A stretch of DNA of 64,000 bases, from the NCBI GenBank assembly GCA_003260075.1, contig QLIY01000418.1, positions 68,337 to 132,336 on the forward strand, read 5' to 3'. The notes under the pieces were generated by a model. That model saw only the letters and a list, made by a program, of their open reading frames with translations. It did no database searches and was not told where the DNA came from. Position 1 is the stretch's first letter, and each line of letters begins with the position of its first letter. The position numbers were made by a program, and so were the translations under genes. This document shows positions 1-13,803 of the stretch, in pieces. Source of the DNA: Phallusia mammillata (Eukaryota > Chordata > Ascidiacea > Phlebobranchia > Ascidiidae).

Positions 1-100
1 AATTTCCACTGATGTGACATAACTGTTTTATATGTTTATTTATATTCCATTAAAAGGGGATTGTTTCCAGAAAAGCAAGTATAGTATTTGAAGCAAACAT

Positions 101-3100
101 ATGGATAAAATGCTCTCAAAGTTTAGGGGTGCGTTCTTGGGTGGATTGGTGGGTGATTGTTTGGGGGCCCCATATGAAGTTTATTGGAGAGAAGTCAAAC
201 TACAAACATTGATAAAAATGGATGAAGAAATTAAAGCATTTCAACCAAATCCAGGTGTTGTTTGGACAACATGATTATTTATAATTGCTGTTTAATTGTA
301 TGCTGCAGGCTGCGGATAATTTATTTTTTTATGTCATATTAATCTTTTTTTAACATTTAACAAATTGCATTTATTTTTTCTGTTTGATAAAGACTAATAA
401 ACCTTATGTCTAAAAATTCAATAACATATATATGTATATAAGATCTTTAGCACTTTTTTATTCAGTGTCTTATTAAAATTACAAATATAACTGCTTTGAA
501 TAAAAAACTAAAAACTAACCACCCATGCTAGGGAAAGAGTGTGGGGTTTGTGAAAAGTAAGTTTAAATAGATTTTTTCAGACAATATATTAACTTTTTAG
601 ATAAGAGCTGGATGCTTCATTATACAGATGACACCGAAATGGCTCATGTTATGGCTCAATCCTTGATCTCAGAGAATAAATTTAGTCCCAGGAAAATTGC
701 AAAGCAGTTGAGTGGAATATAATACCACACCTAAAATTAACTGAATGTATTTTTTTCAATTTGCCCCTACACATGTGTACTTTCTAACTAGATACATTTT
801 TAAATCATAAATTACTGTACAGACGAACACACCTTATTTTGTTAACAATCCTTAAACATCAGCAAATATTTGCAATATGCAAAACAAATATTTCTTGGGA
901 TGCTCAATTATCACTAATAACACCCTAGCAGTCATAAACACAGTGACTGCAAAACACTAATTTGTTAATCAAATGTATGAAATTAAGATTGCTTAAAGTG
1001 CTGATGTATGTTTAAGTCTGTATTATGTATGTATCAGAAAAAAATAGTAAAATTATTTCTAGGTTTTCTAAAGCCTACTTTAACTCTGTGAGCGAGCGTT
1101 TCTATGGAGGCAGTGTGCCTGCAGTTTTTCACCAATTAAAGGAATCAAACTACAGCGGTGATCCATATTCTCCTGCAGCAGCCCAGTTTGCTGGTCAGGG
1201 TTCCTATGGAAACGGTTCTGGCATGAGGGTATTCCCCATTGCACTATTTTGCTTCCAGGATATGGAAAAGCTAAAGGAGGTGTGTTTGGTATTATGCTTG
1301 CATTTGTGTTTCATTTTATTTCTGGTGGGATAGGACCGTGTTGTTAAACGATTAAAAACAATGTGATATTGCAACTCAATTGCTTCATGCTTTGGGGTTA
1401 GTGAAATTGGTGACTTTATCAGTGTTACCGATTGGTCCCCTGAGTTAGGAGCTATGTCTTGCTTGCTCAAAGGAACAAACCATGCAGTTTGTTGCATCCA
1501 GTAGTTGTAAGGAACAAACAACCACATCAGACTCTGGTTAATCACAACCCAAGTAATTACAAAATCCACTTAATTGCATGCTAAATCCCTAATTGCAGCC
1601 CACTGTTTCTTAAACCTTCCAAGTTTGGTACCATGAAAAACAAAAAATAAATAAACACTATGACAATATTTATCTGGTGGAAACCTAGCTGCCTTATCTA
1701 TATGAGACCTACCTTATCAGATCAGGAACTGCTGCTTTACCCTGTCTTGTTATCTGTAATGTTTTGGATTAATTTGAATATAATATAATATAATGTAGCT
1801 GGAGTGGTTATCAATCTGATCTTTTTTACCATAATGTTGATGATTAATATTCCATTCAATATCAGCTGGCAGCTTGTAGTGCAAGACTCACACACTCACA
1901 TCAGGATGCAGTGAATGGGGCAATATTACAAGCTGCTGCTGTATATTTTGCATTGGAGAGCAATTCTGCAACTACATGGCAAGAAATTTGGGGAAAATTG
2001 AAGAATGTTTGTAAAGAAATTGAACCTGAGACCTCAAACAGGTCAGTGTAGAATAGATAAATGGTTATTTTTCGGTCATAATATTTTTGGCCAAAGTTAA
2101 TCGTGTATCAACAATTGGGTTTATTTAGCTTGGTGAAAGAACATATAGCGATTTTTACCAAGTTGAAAAAATGTAACCCAAGACCTCTCTATAAAATAGT
2201 CAGTCTAAATTAAATATGTACCCCCACACAATAAGTATTAAATAAGCCATTGCTGCCAGGCATAATGTATAACCGAGTTTTGCTCATCCAACAGTTTTAT
2301 TATAAATAATAGATGTTTCGATGTCCCATGCAACATACATTTGACAAGGTATGCCATTATCTTGATGAAGGCATCTTTGTATAGGACAGTGGTTCTCAAC
2401 CTTTCATGGACCGTGGCCCATTAAAAGTAACCCTGTAGGACCTGTGGCCCCCTTAAAAAGTGTAAATGACATTCTCATGTTGGAATTAGGTACTAATTTC
2501 GGCTTTAAACAGGTCGAATAGAATACAAAAGAATCCATAATCGTAGAAAACCTCAATATAGACAAATAGTATGTGAAATGGTCGATTAAATTAGGGAATA
2601 AAGTTAAAAAGGAAATGGCTTTTAGTGGGTGTTTATGGTGAATCTACACCCATGCCCCCCTTGAACACAGCTCGTGCCCCCCCTGGGGGACCATGGGCCC
2701 TGGTTGAGAACCACTGGTATAGGACAGCGAAATGTGGATTATTTAGAAAAGGCCATTGTAACTTCGGTATTACCTTTCAGCAGTTTTCCTTTGTCAGTTT
2801 CCAAACTTGTTAAAACAAACTAATTTCTTTGCATTACAGAGAAAAGCCTTACACTGATCGACTGACAAGAATGTATTTATTCCTTACCAGCACTGGTAGC
2901 ATTAGTAACAATGAAGTAGTGAGCAAAATAGGTAAGTTTGACGTGACAAATTGCTATTGTAATTAACCTTTTCAACAAACTTTTTATGCAGTTATGTGGT
3001 GAACATTGCAACTGTATACAAATTGATCCTTATAGGAAATATATATTAAAGTAACAGTAGCAAGCAGTGGTGGGATTCAAATTTTTTGTCAGTCGGTTCT

Positions 3101-3190
3101 ATCACAAACGTCCTATTTTTCAGCTGGTGCTATCACAAAGGTCAGCTGGTTCTGTTACAAGAAGTCCATTGACAGTAACCAGTAATGCTA

Positions 3191-3230
<40 letters not shown>

Positions 3231-4029
3231 GTGAGTCAGTTCTATAGAACCGGTGTGAACCGGCTGAATCCCACCACTGGTAGCAAGTAAACCATTTTTA
3301 AAAATCTATTTTGTACAATCATATAAAAAATATACATGGCTGAACAGCTTTAAAGGGGGGGGGGTACCACTGGTAGCAAGTAAACCATTTTAAAAAATAT
3401 ATTTTGTACAATCATATAAAAAATATACATGGCTGAACAGCTTTAAAATGTTCATCAAAGATCCCTTATTTCAGATAATAGTGTTTAAATATGTCACTGA
3501 TATTGCTGTTTAAGTTATATTTAAAGAGGAATCCAGTCAATTGCAAAATTACTGCAAGCTGTAGTTTTCCAATAGTTATGTTTGGGTAAATACATTTTCT
3601 CGCTAATTTTCAAATATAGCTAAAAAACAAATTGGAAAAAATGGGTTTGCTATGCCCCGAATGCTACATATCCTAAATCGAAATCAATGACCTTTTCTGA
3701 GTTGAAATCTAACTTCAATTTTTTAAGGTGTTGATATTCAAGCAACGGAGGCGATCTCTGCCGCAATTTTCGCGTTTCTCTGTTGCCTTGCCAACAGACA
3801 GCCTGAAGAGATCGGGTCACGTGATCTGCTCCAGCGCACTGTGTTCTACGCTATATCGCTAGGGGGCGACACAGACACTATAGGTACGATGGCTGGGGCG
3901 ATTGCTGGGGCTTTTTGTGGTGTCGAATCCGTCCCCCAACATTGGCTGGTAGCTTGTGAAGGTTGGAAGAAAGCTGAAGAGTTAGCTGATGGAATGCATC
4001 GGTTGTTCGTTAAAAAGTCGAAAAAATGA
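101..4029 (+). CDS. ADPRS: ADP-ribosylhydrolase ARH3, six exons
   Basis: Exons read as 101-254, 601-706, 1063-1279, 1866-2041, 2840-2931 and 3728-4029; all phases agree and give about 348 residues (human ARH3 has 363). ARH3 removes serine-linked ADP-ribose from proteins and degrades poly(ADP-ribose) in nucleus, cytosol and mitochondria. Visible family signatures: FRGAFLGGLVGDCLGAP near residue 8, HYTDDTEM (metal-binding Thr-Asp-Asp), GSYGNGSGMRV, and near the C-terminus SLGGDTDTIGTMAGAIAG, the second Mg-binding block. The start is the ATG just after a TTTCCAG acceptor-like site at 64-70, which could be an intron or a trans-splice acceptor (inference). The exon 2 donor, GTTGAG at 707, is weak but is the only one that keeps the frame. 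Intron 5 holds a MITE with a G tract. Assignment to ARH3 rather than ARH1 rests on the overall match along the chain. Confidence 0.93.
2387..2716. mobile_element. hAT-type MITE, CAGTGGTTCTCAACC ends
   Basis: A 330-bp element begins CAGTGGTTCTCAACC and ends GGTTGAGAACCACTG, an exact inverted repeat. Both sides carry the 8-bp direct repeat GTATAGGA, the target duplication expected of hAT transposases. It contains no transposase frame. It sits in ARH3 intron 4, inside an older repeat (2245-2400, motif GCTGCCAGGCATAATG). Confidence 0.9.
3065..3279. mobile_element. hAT-type MITE, CAGTGGTGGGATTCA family
   Basis: Ends are CAGTGGTGGGATTCAAA and GAATCCCACCACTG, flanked by the exact 8-bp repeat GTAGCAAG. 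The centre is replaced by a run of 46 G (3194-3239), so the copy is incomplete. The right flank is repeated after another G run at 3354-3363. Confidence 0.85.
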
Positions 4030-4111
4030 GCCATAAATCAGCTATTGCTGCCAGGCGTTATGTATAAACCAGTATTGCTATTCCAGAAGTATTTGTTAAA
4101 TTCATAATGAT

Positions 4112-4117
4112 AATAAA
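4112..4117 (+). terminator. Poly(A) signal of the ARH3 gene
   Basis: AATAAA lies 83 bases after the ARH3 stop codon and is the first such hexamer there. Confidence 0.5.
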
Positions 4118-4895
4118 ATCTGCTGGAAAAGCAATACTGGTTTATTAAGGTTTCTTAACGTTTGGACTGATTGTATTTGCACTTTAAATCTGTTTTGCAA
4201 AATTTGTTTGCCACTTTATACTCGAAGCTTTCCATTGTACTTCATTGTTACGTCACAGTCATCTTATTGTCTTGAATCTGCCTGTTCAATTGACCTGGCT
4301 TATGTAATTGCTTATGATATCAAATATTGTACCTGGTATTGTACAAATAGCTTATTTTCTCTGCCTCTTATCTTCCGTGACGTCACTTTACTTCACAATT
4401 ACGCCATTATACCTTTTGTTGGAAAAGTTTATTTGTGTTATCCGTGCATTTGATAGGCTGAACTAACAAACCTTATATGGGTCCACTGCCGAGCTGTCTG
4501 CCTCTTGCTTTCGTCCGTTAATGGGCGCAAACAGAAAATTTGGCAACATTTTGACACATGCATACAGTTATACATGGACTGATTACGATATATCATGTAA
4601 TTATGAACATAGGCACAAATTATATACAATAGAATTGCCCTGCCTAATACTTCAATCTACGTTCGAAATAATCTCTGGCCTGTCGAAACACCAGAAAGGT
4701 AAATAAGACAGATATTGTTAAACTCGCTTGTTTGTACAATCATTAACTTTCTTGTTGCATGATCATTTTTCGTTTATCCGGTTTTTCGAGATAATATGTT
4801 ATTTTTAATCTACATTGAAATTCCAGAGTGACTATATCAGGTTCTACTGGTTTGCTGAAATTTCTGCTTGCGTTTTTTTTGCTCAGAAAAAACAA

Positions 4896-4958
4896 GTGGC
4901 CGAGACAGGAATAGAACCCACAACCTTTTGATCACAAGCCGGTTGCAATAACCACTGG
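4896..4958 (-). repeat. tRNA-derived SINE fragment
   Basis: Read on the minus strand, TGGTTATTGCAACCGG resembles a Pol III A box and GTGGGTTCTATTCC a B box with its T-arm, with an anticodon-like loop between. The 5' acceptor strand is missing, so it is not a working tRNA. A related 3' half lies at 11119-11160. Confidence 0.6.
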
Positions 4959-5095
4959 TACATTTTTGCCTCCATTTTTCGATGTTGTGTTGTTCTTTTC
5001 TGCACTTATCGTTTAATTCAATGATCTATTCGTGTTATTCCCATGCAATGAACTGTGTAAAGTCAACTGCGAAAATTTGCTTATCTTTGTATATT

Positions 5096-5304
5096 TTTCC
5101 ATAGTTATAAGGTTCGGGCTTAGGTTTCTCAGAAATCAAACGAGCTTGGTTCGGACCAGACTTTGCACTCTGTGTCAGTATTTTTTTAAATGGGGGGGGG
5201 GCCCATAGTTGTAAGTCGGGTCGGGTTCGGGCTTAGGTTTCTTAGAAATAAAACGGGCTTGGTTCGGACCAGACTTTGCACTCTGTGTCAGTATTTTTTT
5301 AAAT
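5096..5304. repeat. Repeat with CGGGTTCGGG motif, duplicated around a G tract
   Basis: A block of about 95 bases with GTCGGGTTCGGGCTTAGG appears at about 5096-5192 and again at 5202-5304, separated by a short G run. Relatives are at 23383-23500 and around 33955-34330, so this is also a dispersed repeat family. Nothing coding is visible from 4118 to 6359. Confidence 0.6.
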
Positions 5305-6359
5305 AAATTTAACTAGACAAGGTAGTCAGTTGCTGGACCTGACCTAATGTTAAATAGCCCTAAACCGATCTGTTAAAGGCCATTGTATATTATTGTCTAT
5401 TGTGTTTGTTGTCTTGGTCTTTCCTGGGGCTTCAAATTAGAGACCTGTCAATCAGAATTTCGGGCCTAAACGGACTCCTCAAAAACGATTCGGGTTCGGA
5501 CTCAAATTTTAGGCCCGTTTAATCTGTTCTCTCCTGCCACGCAAAATGACAGATTTGATTCCCGACTATAAGTTGTTACATGTGATTCGGGTAAAAAAAT
5601 TGCTGTAGGCTAAACGTCAAAAAACTAGGAATTAATTTTCAAAAAAACGATTCCATCGACAAACAACCCCTTTTTTGGCTCGCTTTTGTACTTTGGGAAG
5701 GTAAAATTATCTCCCCATTATCTTGTTTAATTTTACTGCTAAAATTGTAATTGTTTACCAAAAACTTTTAATGCTAAAAAGTAACAAAACAATATGTTGT
5801 CTATGGATTGACACGCCTACTTATTGTTGTTCATGTGTGACGACTGAACGCATGACTGGTTTTTGCACACTAAGGTTTGTAAAAGTTGGCGAATGTTTGT
5901 TTTGTTTTTACTCGGAAAAATAAAAACCTTTGCTTTTTGCTCAGAAAACGTAAAAGGCGTAAAAACATCAGGCATAGACATAAAAAAATCACTCAATATG
6001 TTTTGATTTGTAAGGTTTAGATTTGGGTCTGCTCCTTTGCATTTCATTTGGTAAATATTTCTTAAAACAAGATCATGTATTATATTTGAATATATTTGAA
6101 CGTTTTGGACAATATAAGCATGTCCCTTTTTACGTCTATTTGGGCCGTTACTTTCTTCATTAAACATCTTATATTTGTAAGCAAAAATTATCCTCTTTTC
6201 GGCTAAACAAAGTAAATTCGCAAGATTCTTTAAAGGTTTTAGTCTTTTTGCAACTGTTTTCATTGTGAAATCTATGTGTCTACTGATGTAATGTTGTTTA
6301 TAAAGCAGGATACAGGTTCCAAATATAGAATTAGACTTTGAGCCCTGATTATAGTAGTG

Positions 6360-9300
6360 ATGAAAATTGATATCCATAATCACATATTACCAAGAAGTTG
6401 GCCGGATTTGGACAAGGTATGGTGTTAGATTTAATGAAATTTTAGTTATTTTTGATTGTGTGTGTGATTGCAATTGTTTGTTGTATGTGACTTTTGATTA
6501 TGCTTTTTTAGAGATATGGCTATGGTGGATTTGTAACGATGAATCATTTGGAAGATGTAAGTAAATTATTTATTGTAGTGTTAGTTTAATAAGATTAACG
6601 CATACAGAGTGGCAACTGCCTGAGCGCGAGTTGTGTTTTTTAAAATTGCAGACCCATTTTTATTATGCACACAGAAGTTTAACACAAACTATTGCCTGGT
6701 CCTGTTTATCTCTTGCTTGCATACATACTTAGGGGTGGTGCAAGTCTATCATTGTGATAAAAACACACAAATGCTTTTAGATTATTGGGGGATATATGTA
6801 ATTTCCACTTCCCCAAAACATAAAAAAATATGCAACTGTATTTTTGATTATGCTCTCAGTTGTGTTACTAATTTTTCAAAGTTTAATTTGTGCACAACAA
6901 AAAACTTTGCAGTTAGAAGGGGGGGGGGAACACAAATGCTTTTAGATTATTGGGGGATATATGTAATTTCCTCTCCCCAAAAACATAAAAAAATATGCAA
7001 CTGTGTTTTTGATTATGCTCTCAGTTGTGTTACTCATTTTTCAAAGTTTAATTTGTGCACAACAAAAAACTTTGCAGTTAGAAAACATGTTCTGTCTTGG
7101 AAGCATTTTTTCGGGTGTTACAAAATAAACATCTGCAAAATTAAAGTTTTAAATGTTGTTTGTATAATTATAGTTTAGACTTACTGGTAAACCTTCCTCG
7201 CTTTATTTTGCATCTCCCAACTCTCGAACATCATTTTTTAAAATATCTTTTACTTTTCAATTTATCATAGGGCAGAGCTGAAATGCGCAAGGGTGGTGAG
7301 CACTTTCGATTTGTCAAACCGAACTGTTACTGCCCAGAAGCAAGAATTAAGGAAATGGATGAAACAGGTTTAGTTGACTTTCTGTAATGCTTGTATTATT
7401 TTTTAAGCCCAGTTAAACCATTAAATTTTCTGCACATCTATGTCAAATGATTTAAATAACGAAAATTTCTCTCAAAAGTTCTCTACAATCAATAGACAGA
7501 TGTTTGGCTATAAATAAGCTTGAAATAAATCATTTAATATCGTTTAAAAAGGATATTAAAAGTATGATTAGATGTATCATAAACAGAATATTATTTTGTT
7601 TCATTATTTGTAAATAGGTAACAATGCTTGCTTAAGTACCATTCAACAAGCTAGCTTAGTAACATAAAAGTTTCATTAAAAGCTAAAAATATTTTAATAT
7701 CACAGCTTAAAGTCACACAAACATTTATTTGCAGGAGTAACTGTCCAGGCATTATCCACCGTTCCAGTAATGTTTAGTTACTGGGCCAAACCAGAAGATA
7801 CACATGATTTGAGCAAAATCCTTAATGATGATCTTGCAGCCACTGTTAAAAAGTTGGTGAAATTTTTTCACTATTTACATTAAATCCTCATGTGCAATAT
7901 AATGTTCTAAATATATGCAAATTGTGACCAGCTTTTTTCTTGAATATTTTAACAAAAACCATGCCATCATAAATGATATCATGATAACTTTATATTTCAT
8001 ATGACTATTAAACAGACTGGTGTGTGGTGTTTTGGTCCAAATATTATTCCAGATTTTCACATTGTTTTTTTTGTAAAATGTTGGGTTAATTATTTAAATT
8101 ATATCAAATCATTTATTGTCAAGAAAAACCAAAGCAACATGATTTTTGATATCTCAACATTTGGACCTTTATATTTTAAAAGACTTATAAACGGATCCAT
8201 GTACGTTTTTTTAATTTAATGTCTATTCCCGATTTGTATTGTATTCTTTGTAAATGCATACTCCTTATTGTATCAAATCAACTCTTTGTCAAGTAAAATA
8301 CAAAGAAATGTGATTTTTGTTTCACCAGATATCCGTCACGTTTTGTCGGTTTAGGAACACTTCCAATGCAAGCCCCCGATTTAGCTGTGCAAGAAATGAG
8401 ACGATGTGTTAACCAACTAAAATTTCCTGGTGTTCAAATAGGTTCACATATCAATGACTGGAATCTTGATGCTCAGGAGTTGGATATATTTTGGAAGGTT
8501 GGCAGTTTTTCACTTTTTTAAGAAATATCTCACTGGCTTTATTTTTAAAAGACACGTTGTTGCTGCGTTGTGTTTTAAAATAAATACATTGGGGAGGTTA
8601 ATTTGTTCCCCAGTATTAGTCACGACCCAAAGTTGAGTTCCTTGAAAATTCTTTTAGGTCATTTCTTTTTGGTAACAAAGTCATCTACTTTTTTACTTTT
8701 TTTTACTGTTTCATCTACATTTAAATGAAATTGCAATCGCATATGTTTACAAAAGTTCTTTCCAGTTCCGAATAATTACAGCCTAAGCATTCAGTATATG
8801 TGACCACTTAATCAAGTTATGCAAGTGGTTAGCAGTTATTAAATAAAATTGCAATTGTTTAGGGGGGGGGGTAACAGATATCCGTCACGTTTTGTCGGTT
8901 TAGGAACACTTCCAATGCAAGCACCAGATCTAGCTGTGCAAGAAATGAAACGATGTGTTGACCAACTAAAATTTCCGGGGGTTCAAATAGGTTCACATAT
9001 CAATGACTGGAATCTTGATGCTCAGGAGGGGGGGGGGGGTTCACAAAAGTTCTTTCCAGTTCTGAATAGTTACAGCCTAGGCATTCAGTATATGTGACCA
9101 CTTAATCAGCTAAAGTTATGCAAGTGGTTAGCAGTTATTAAATAAAATTGCAATTGTTTACAGACAGCTGAAGAAATTGGATGTTGTGTGTTTGTGCATC
9201 CTTGGGATATGGAACTGAAAGGGAGGATGGAAAAATACTGGTTACCATGGTTGGTGGGTAAGTTGGTTGTGTTGACTGTTACCTTACCTGGATTGCTAAT

Positions 9301-11877
9301 TCCACCACCTAGGTGAGAGTTGAGGGGGGGGGGGAGTATTAGTCACGACCCGAAGTTGAGTTCCTTGAAAGTTCTTTTAGGTCATTTTTTTGGTAACAAG
9401 ATCATCCACTTTTTTACCTTTTTTTACTTTTTCAACTACTTTTAAATGAAATTGCAATCGCACATGTTCACAAAAGTTCTTTCCAGTTCTGAATAGTTAC
9501 AGCCTAGGCATTCAGTATATGTGACCACTTAATCAGCTAAAGTTATGCAAGTGGTTAGCAGTTATTAAATAAAATTGCAATTGTTTACAGACAGCTGAAG
9601 AAATTGGATGTTGTGTGTTTGTGCATCCTTGGGATATGGAACTGAAAGGGAGGATGGAAAAATACTGGTTACCATGGTTGGTGGGTAAGTTGGTTGTGTT
9701 GACTGTTACCTTACCTGGATTGCTAATTCCACCACCTAGGTGAGAGTTGAGTTTATTTCGCTTGGTGAAAGAACACATAGCGACACAATTGCACTGAACA
9801 ATCACCAAGCCGGAAATAGCTGTGCAACCTTACAACGTTATGAAGCGCAAAAAATTGTCGGGCACAATTGGTGGACAGTGGTACAACGCGCTGCAGCTAC
9901 ACCGTATTATAAGGCGTTATGTGTCGGGTGCTCACAAGAAAGTGAGTGTGGCGCAGAGTGAGTATAACACGACTGGGGGGGAAACGATGGTGGGACCAGT
10001 CGCGGGGGCCCTAGAATCTAACCACCCGTGTTAGGGAAAGAGGGTGGGGTTCGACAGGAAAAGAAACCACCGAAAGAAACCCTGCCGGATAGTTTCAAGC
10101 GCCGGAAGGAAGAACACACAACAAATCCCTAGTCGCCATTAATAGTTAACTTTGGACTCACTTGCAGTTAAAATTATTGATGAGTATTTTGGCAGTTGAT
10201 TTAGTCATTTAAAATAAATAAGGATATTAGTTTATACACGTCCAAAGAAGTACAAAAATAAATAATAATAATAGTAATAATAAAGCATAAACAATAAACC
10301 CAAAAGAAGAAAAAACACACAAAAAAAGAACAAACAGCAATGAAATATTGCAATGAATAATTCAAATTTGAATAGCTCGTTGTCAGCACAGCCGTTTTCT
10401 ATGAAGACAGAAGGATGGTTTAATCTATGATAGTCCTGCAACAACAAACAAACAGCAGCAGTTAACTGGTTCCAGGACAAAGGCAATGCAATAATTAGCA
10501 ACACATGTACAAGACTACACCACTTCAAGTAGAAAATGTTTTCGTGAAAACAACTTGTGTTCGGTAAAAAAAATAACATTCAGAAGTTTGTGCTAGTATA
10601 AATAAGAACACTGCAAGCGTGCGGGTGAGAGTAGTTTAACTTAATCAGGACTGTACAAAAGGTGGCAATCGTGAAAAAGACTTATGTTCCAGCGTAGGGC
10701 CATACCCGAGCCAGCAAGTGGTGCAAAGGTAAAACAATATAACGTGCAATTAATGCGGCAACAGGTAAATATAAGCGCTGTACTACTTGTGCGTTGAAGA
10801 TAATATTATTTGTGTATGTGCACATTTGTGCAGGTGATACAGATTGGCATTGGGTGGATCAAGATTGCTTTGTGTTGGCAAAGTTGGTGGTTCTAATCCT
10901 ATGTCAGTTGCTTGTGATCGCCTAAGCAAGAAACTTGTGCGCCATTGCTCCAACCTAGTGGTTCCCGATGTGTTGAAGTCAGCAACTCTATGATAATAAT
11001 TGTATAATTGTACGGACTTGTATAAAAACAAGCAGTACGACGACGGACTCATTGTTAGCATAACATATTCAGGTTGTCGTTAGGTCACATCAGTGCTGCT
11101 TAAGTTTACTGCTCAGGAAACATAGGTGGCTGAGATGGGATTCGAACCGACAACCGTATGAACACAATTTGTCTGATTAAATTGAATTGGATTAATATAT
11201 TTTTTTACTTTCTTTTCTTGTCAGGTATGCCAGCTGAAACCGCGGTTGCAATACAATGCATATTATTCGGCGGAGTTTTGGAAAAATATCCAAATCTTAA
11301 GGTAAAGAATTCTTTTCATTAGCTAATGTATTTTTTGAGAACTTTCATGTATATGATATCCATTATTCAAGCTTATCTTGTCCTCTTTTTTGCCCCTCCA
11401 GTTTTTGTGTAGGTTTCGGGTAAGTTTCTCATTACTGGTGAACTATTTACTACAGTGGTTCACAACCTCTTGTAACAAATTCCTTACTTAACAATTCAAA
11501 TATTTATATTTCATACATAGATTCTAAACCAAAGATTATATAAAATTGGGTATTTTATCAACCTTTCACGTGTATTCCCTGAGCTGAAGACAAACTGTTG
11601 ACAAACCACTTAAAACGTAAATTCCTCCCCTCGTTAAGTTTCAAAAATTCCTTCCTTGTAAGAAATTCCTCCCCGGTTGGGAACCAACATTCTACCATAC
11701 TTACAGTGCACCAGGCCATAAGAGGTGTTACAGGGAATCAAGCCTTTCATGCATCAAGGCATGCACAGTTTTTGGGGTTGGCAAGACCAGTTAATGGGGG
11801 TAAAAACTAAACCTCTTATTAGGCGAAGAGGCTGGAACATAGGCGCCAAACCCGGGAATGCCAGACACACCCGGACA

Positions 11878-11922
<45 letters not shown>

Positions 11923-13712
11923 CCTCTTATTAGGCGAAGAGGCTGGGACATAGGCGCTGAACCCGGGAATGCCAGACGCACCCGGACAAACCCTAAGGAT
12001 TGTCACATCCTAAAGAATCGGACCAGTGTCAGTCATGCGTTATATGCTTGTGAGAAGTTATTCTGAACTTCAAACCAATGCGTAACGATCACTATTGAAG
12101 TCGATCGCGATTACACTTACACATGTTCGCATGCATTTTACACAATTGTGGGACAGCTTGGACTGGGAGCAACACTTAATTTAAAACCATTAACACAAAC
12201 AACACAGCAACGTATGTAATTTGCAATGTTTGGTGACGGCCGTGTTTTGGAAATTTTTCTTTGCGTGCTGGGTCTTTTTTGAAATATACAATTCCGAGTT
12301 ACCGCTGCAAGCTTGAACGTTGTCTTACCCTATCTAGCGAAAAAAAACAGCATTTGGTGTTGTTTTATGACGTCACTTCACAAAATGACGTCATATAAAG
12401 TGGCATTCTAGAAAAAAACGTTGGCGCATATGGGATGGAGTTGGGAAAAGGCCCAGAAGAAGAAAAATACTCTAATCAACAAAGCCTTCTGTCTGACTTT
12501 ATGCTTTTTCTTTTTTTCCAGATCTGCTTTGCTCATGGAGGTGGTAGTTTTCCATTTACTATCGGTCGAATGCAGAAAGGTTTTACATGTCGTCCTGACC
12601 TCTGTGCAACTAACACTAAAATCCCGCCAAAAGAGCAACTTGGGAATTTTTTCACGGATAGTTTGGTCCATGATGAAAATGCATTAAAATTGCTTGTTGA
12701 AGTGATTGGTGAAGTAAGTGTTGTTGGAATTGTGTTTTTTTGTATTTTACCTGACCGATAAAATTAAATTTATGTGCAAATATTAAAGCATGGTGCTGAT
12801 CACTGTGCTTGACCTTACAACACTAAACTTTTACTTGGTTATCTCTTGAAATGGCCCCCCCCCCAGCATGGTGCTGATCACTGTGCTTGACCTTACAACA
12901 CTAAACTTTTACATGGTTATCTCTTGAAATGGATTATTTACAACTTTGCATGTGTGGGCATCCATGAGTTTCTGCCTACAGAAACAACTAAGGTTATAAA
13001 AGACGGTGGCCTATATCGTTCCCAATACAAATTAAGTATAGCGAATATATTATGTTTTAAAAAGGGTTATAGTGTATGTGCAATAATAAAATGTGCTAAG
13101 CCAACTTCTAGTTACTCATTATTGTTTTCACTTTTCTTAAAGGACAAGATTGTTCTCGGATCAGATTATCCATTTCCACTTGGTGAAAGCCACCCTGGAA
13201 AACTTATTGAATCGAGTAAAAATATGAGCAACGAAATAAAGGCAAGTAGTTTGTTACAAAGTTGCCCCCCCCCCTCCATTTCCACTTGGTGAAAGCCACC
13301 CTGGAAAACTTATTGAATCGAGCAAAAATATGAGCACCGAAATAAAGGCAAGTAGTTTGTTACACAGTGCCCCCCGATCTTTCTGTTGTAGCAGACTTAT
13401 TTACAAACAAACCAAGGGCTTGGGGACCCAGGTTGAAACCAATGACATAATTTAATTCATAACTGGGATCAGCCCTGAAGCGTCTATGCAGACCAGCGAT
13501 CATGGCATACTCATATATAAATCACAGTACACCAGGCCTATTGAAGGAGTCATACCGAATCAGTCGATCACCAAGCATTCCCATGTGGCAAAGCGTAGGC
13601 TAAAACAATCTAACCTGCGACGGGATTCGAACCAACGACTCGATGAAACTGGGCAAACCGGCGACCCCCACTACGAAGCTGACATGTGCAACATACAAGG
13701 CAGGCAACGGTG

Positions 13713-13803
<91 letters not shown>

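Noticed and set aside
5817-6383. 188-codon minus-strand open frame overlapping the ACMSD start
   Set aside because: Low-complexity Lys/Asn-rich translation of AT-rich DNA, overlapping a real exon on the other strand, with no splice partners.
6633-7178. 181-codon open frame on the plus strand in ACMSD intron 2
   Set aside because: It is a duplicated intron segment read through a G run; the two halves repeat each other and there is no family match or codon pattern.
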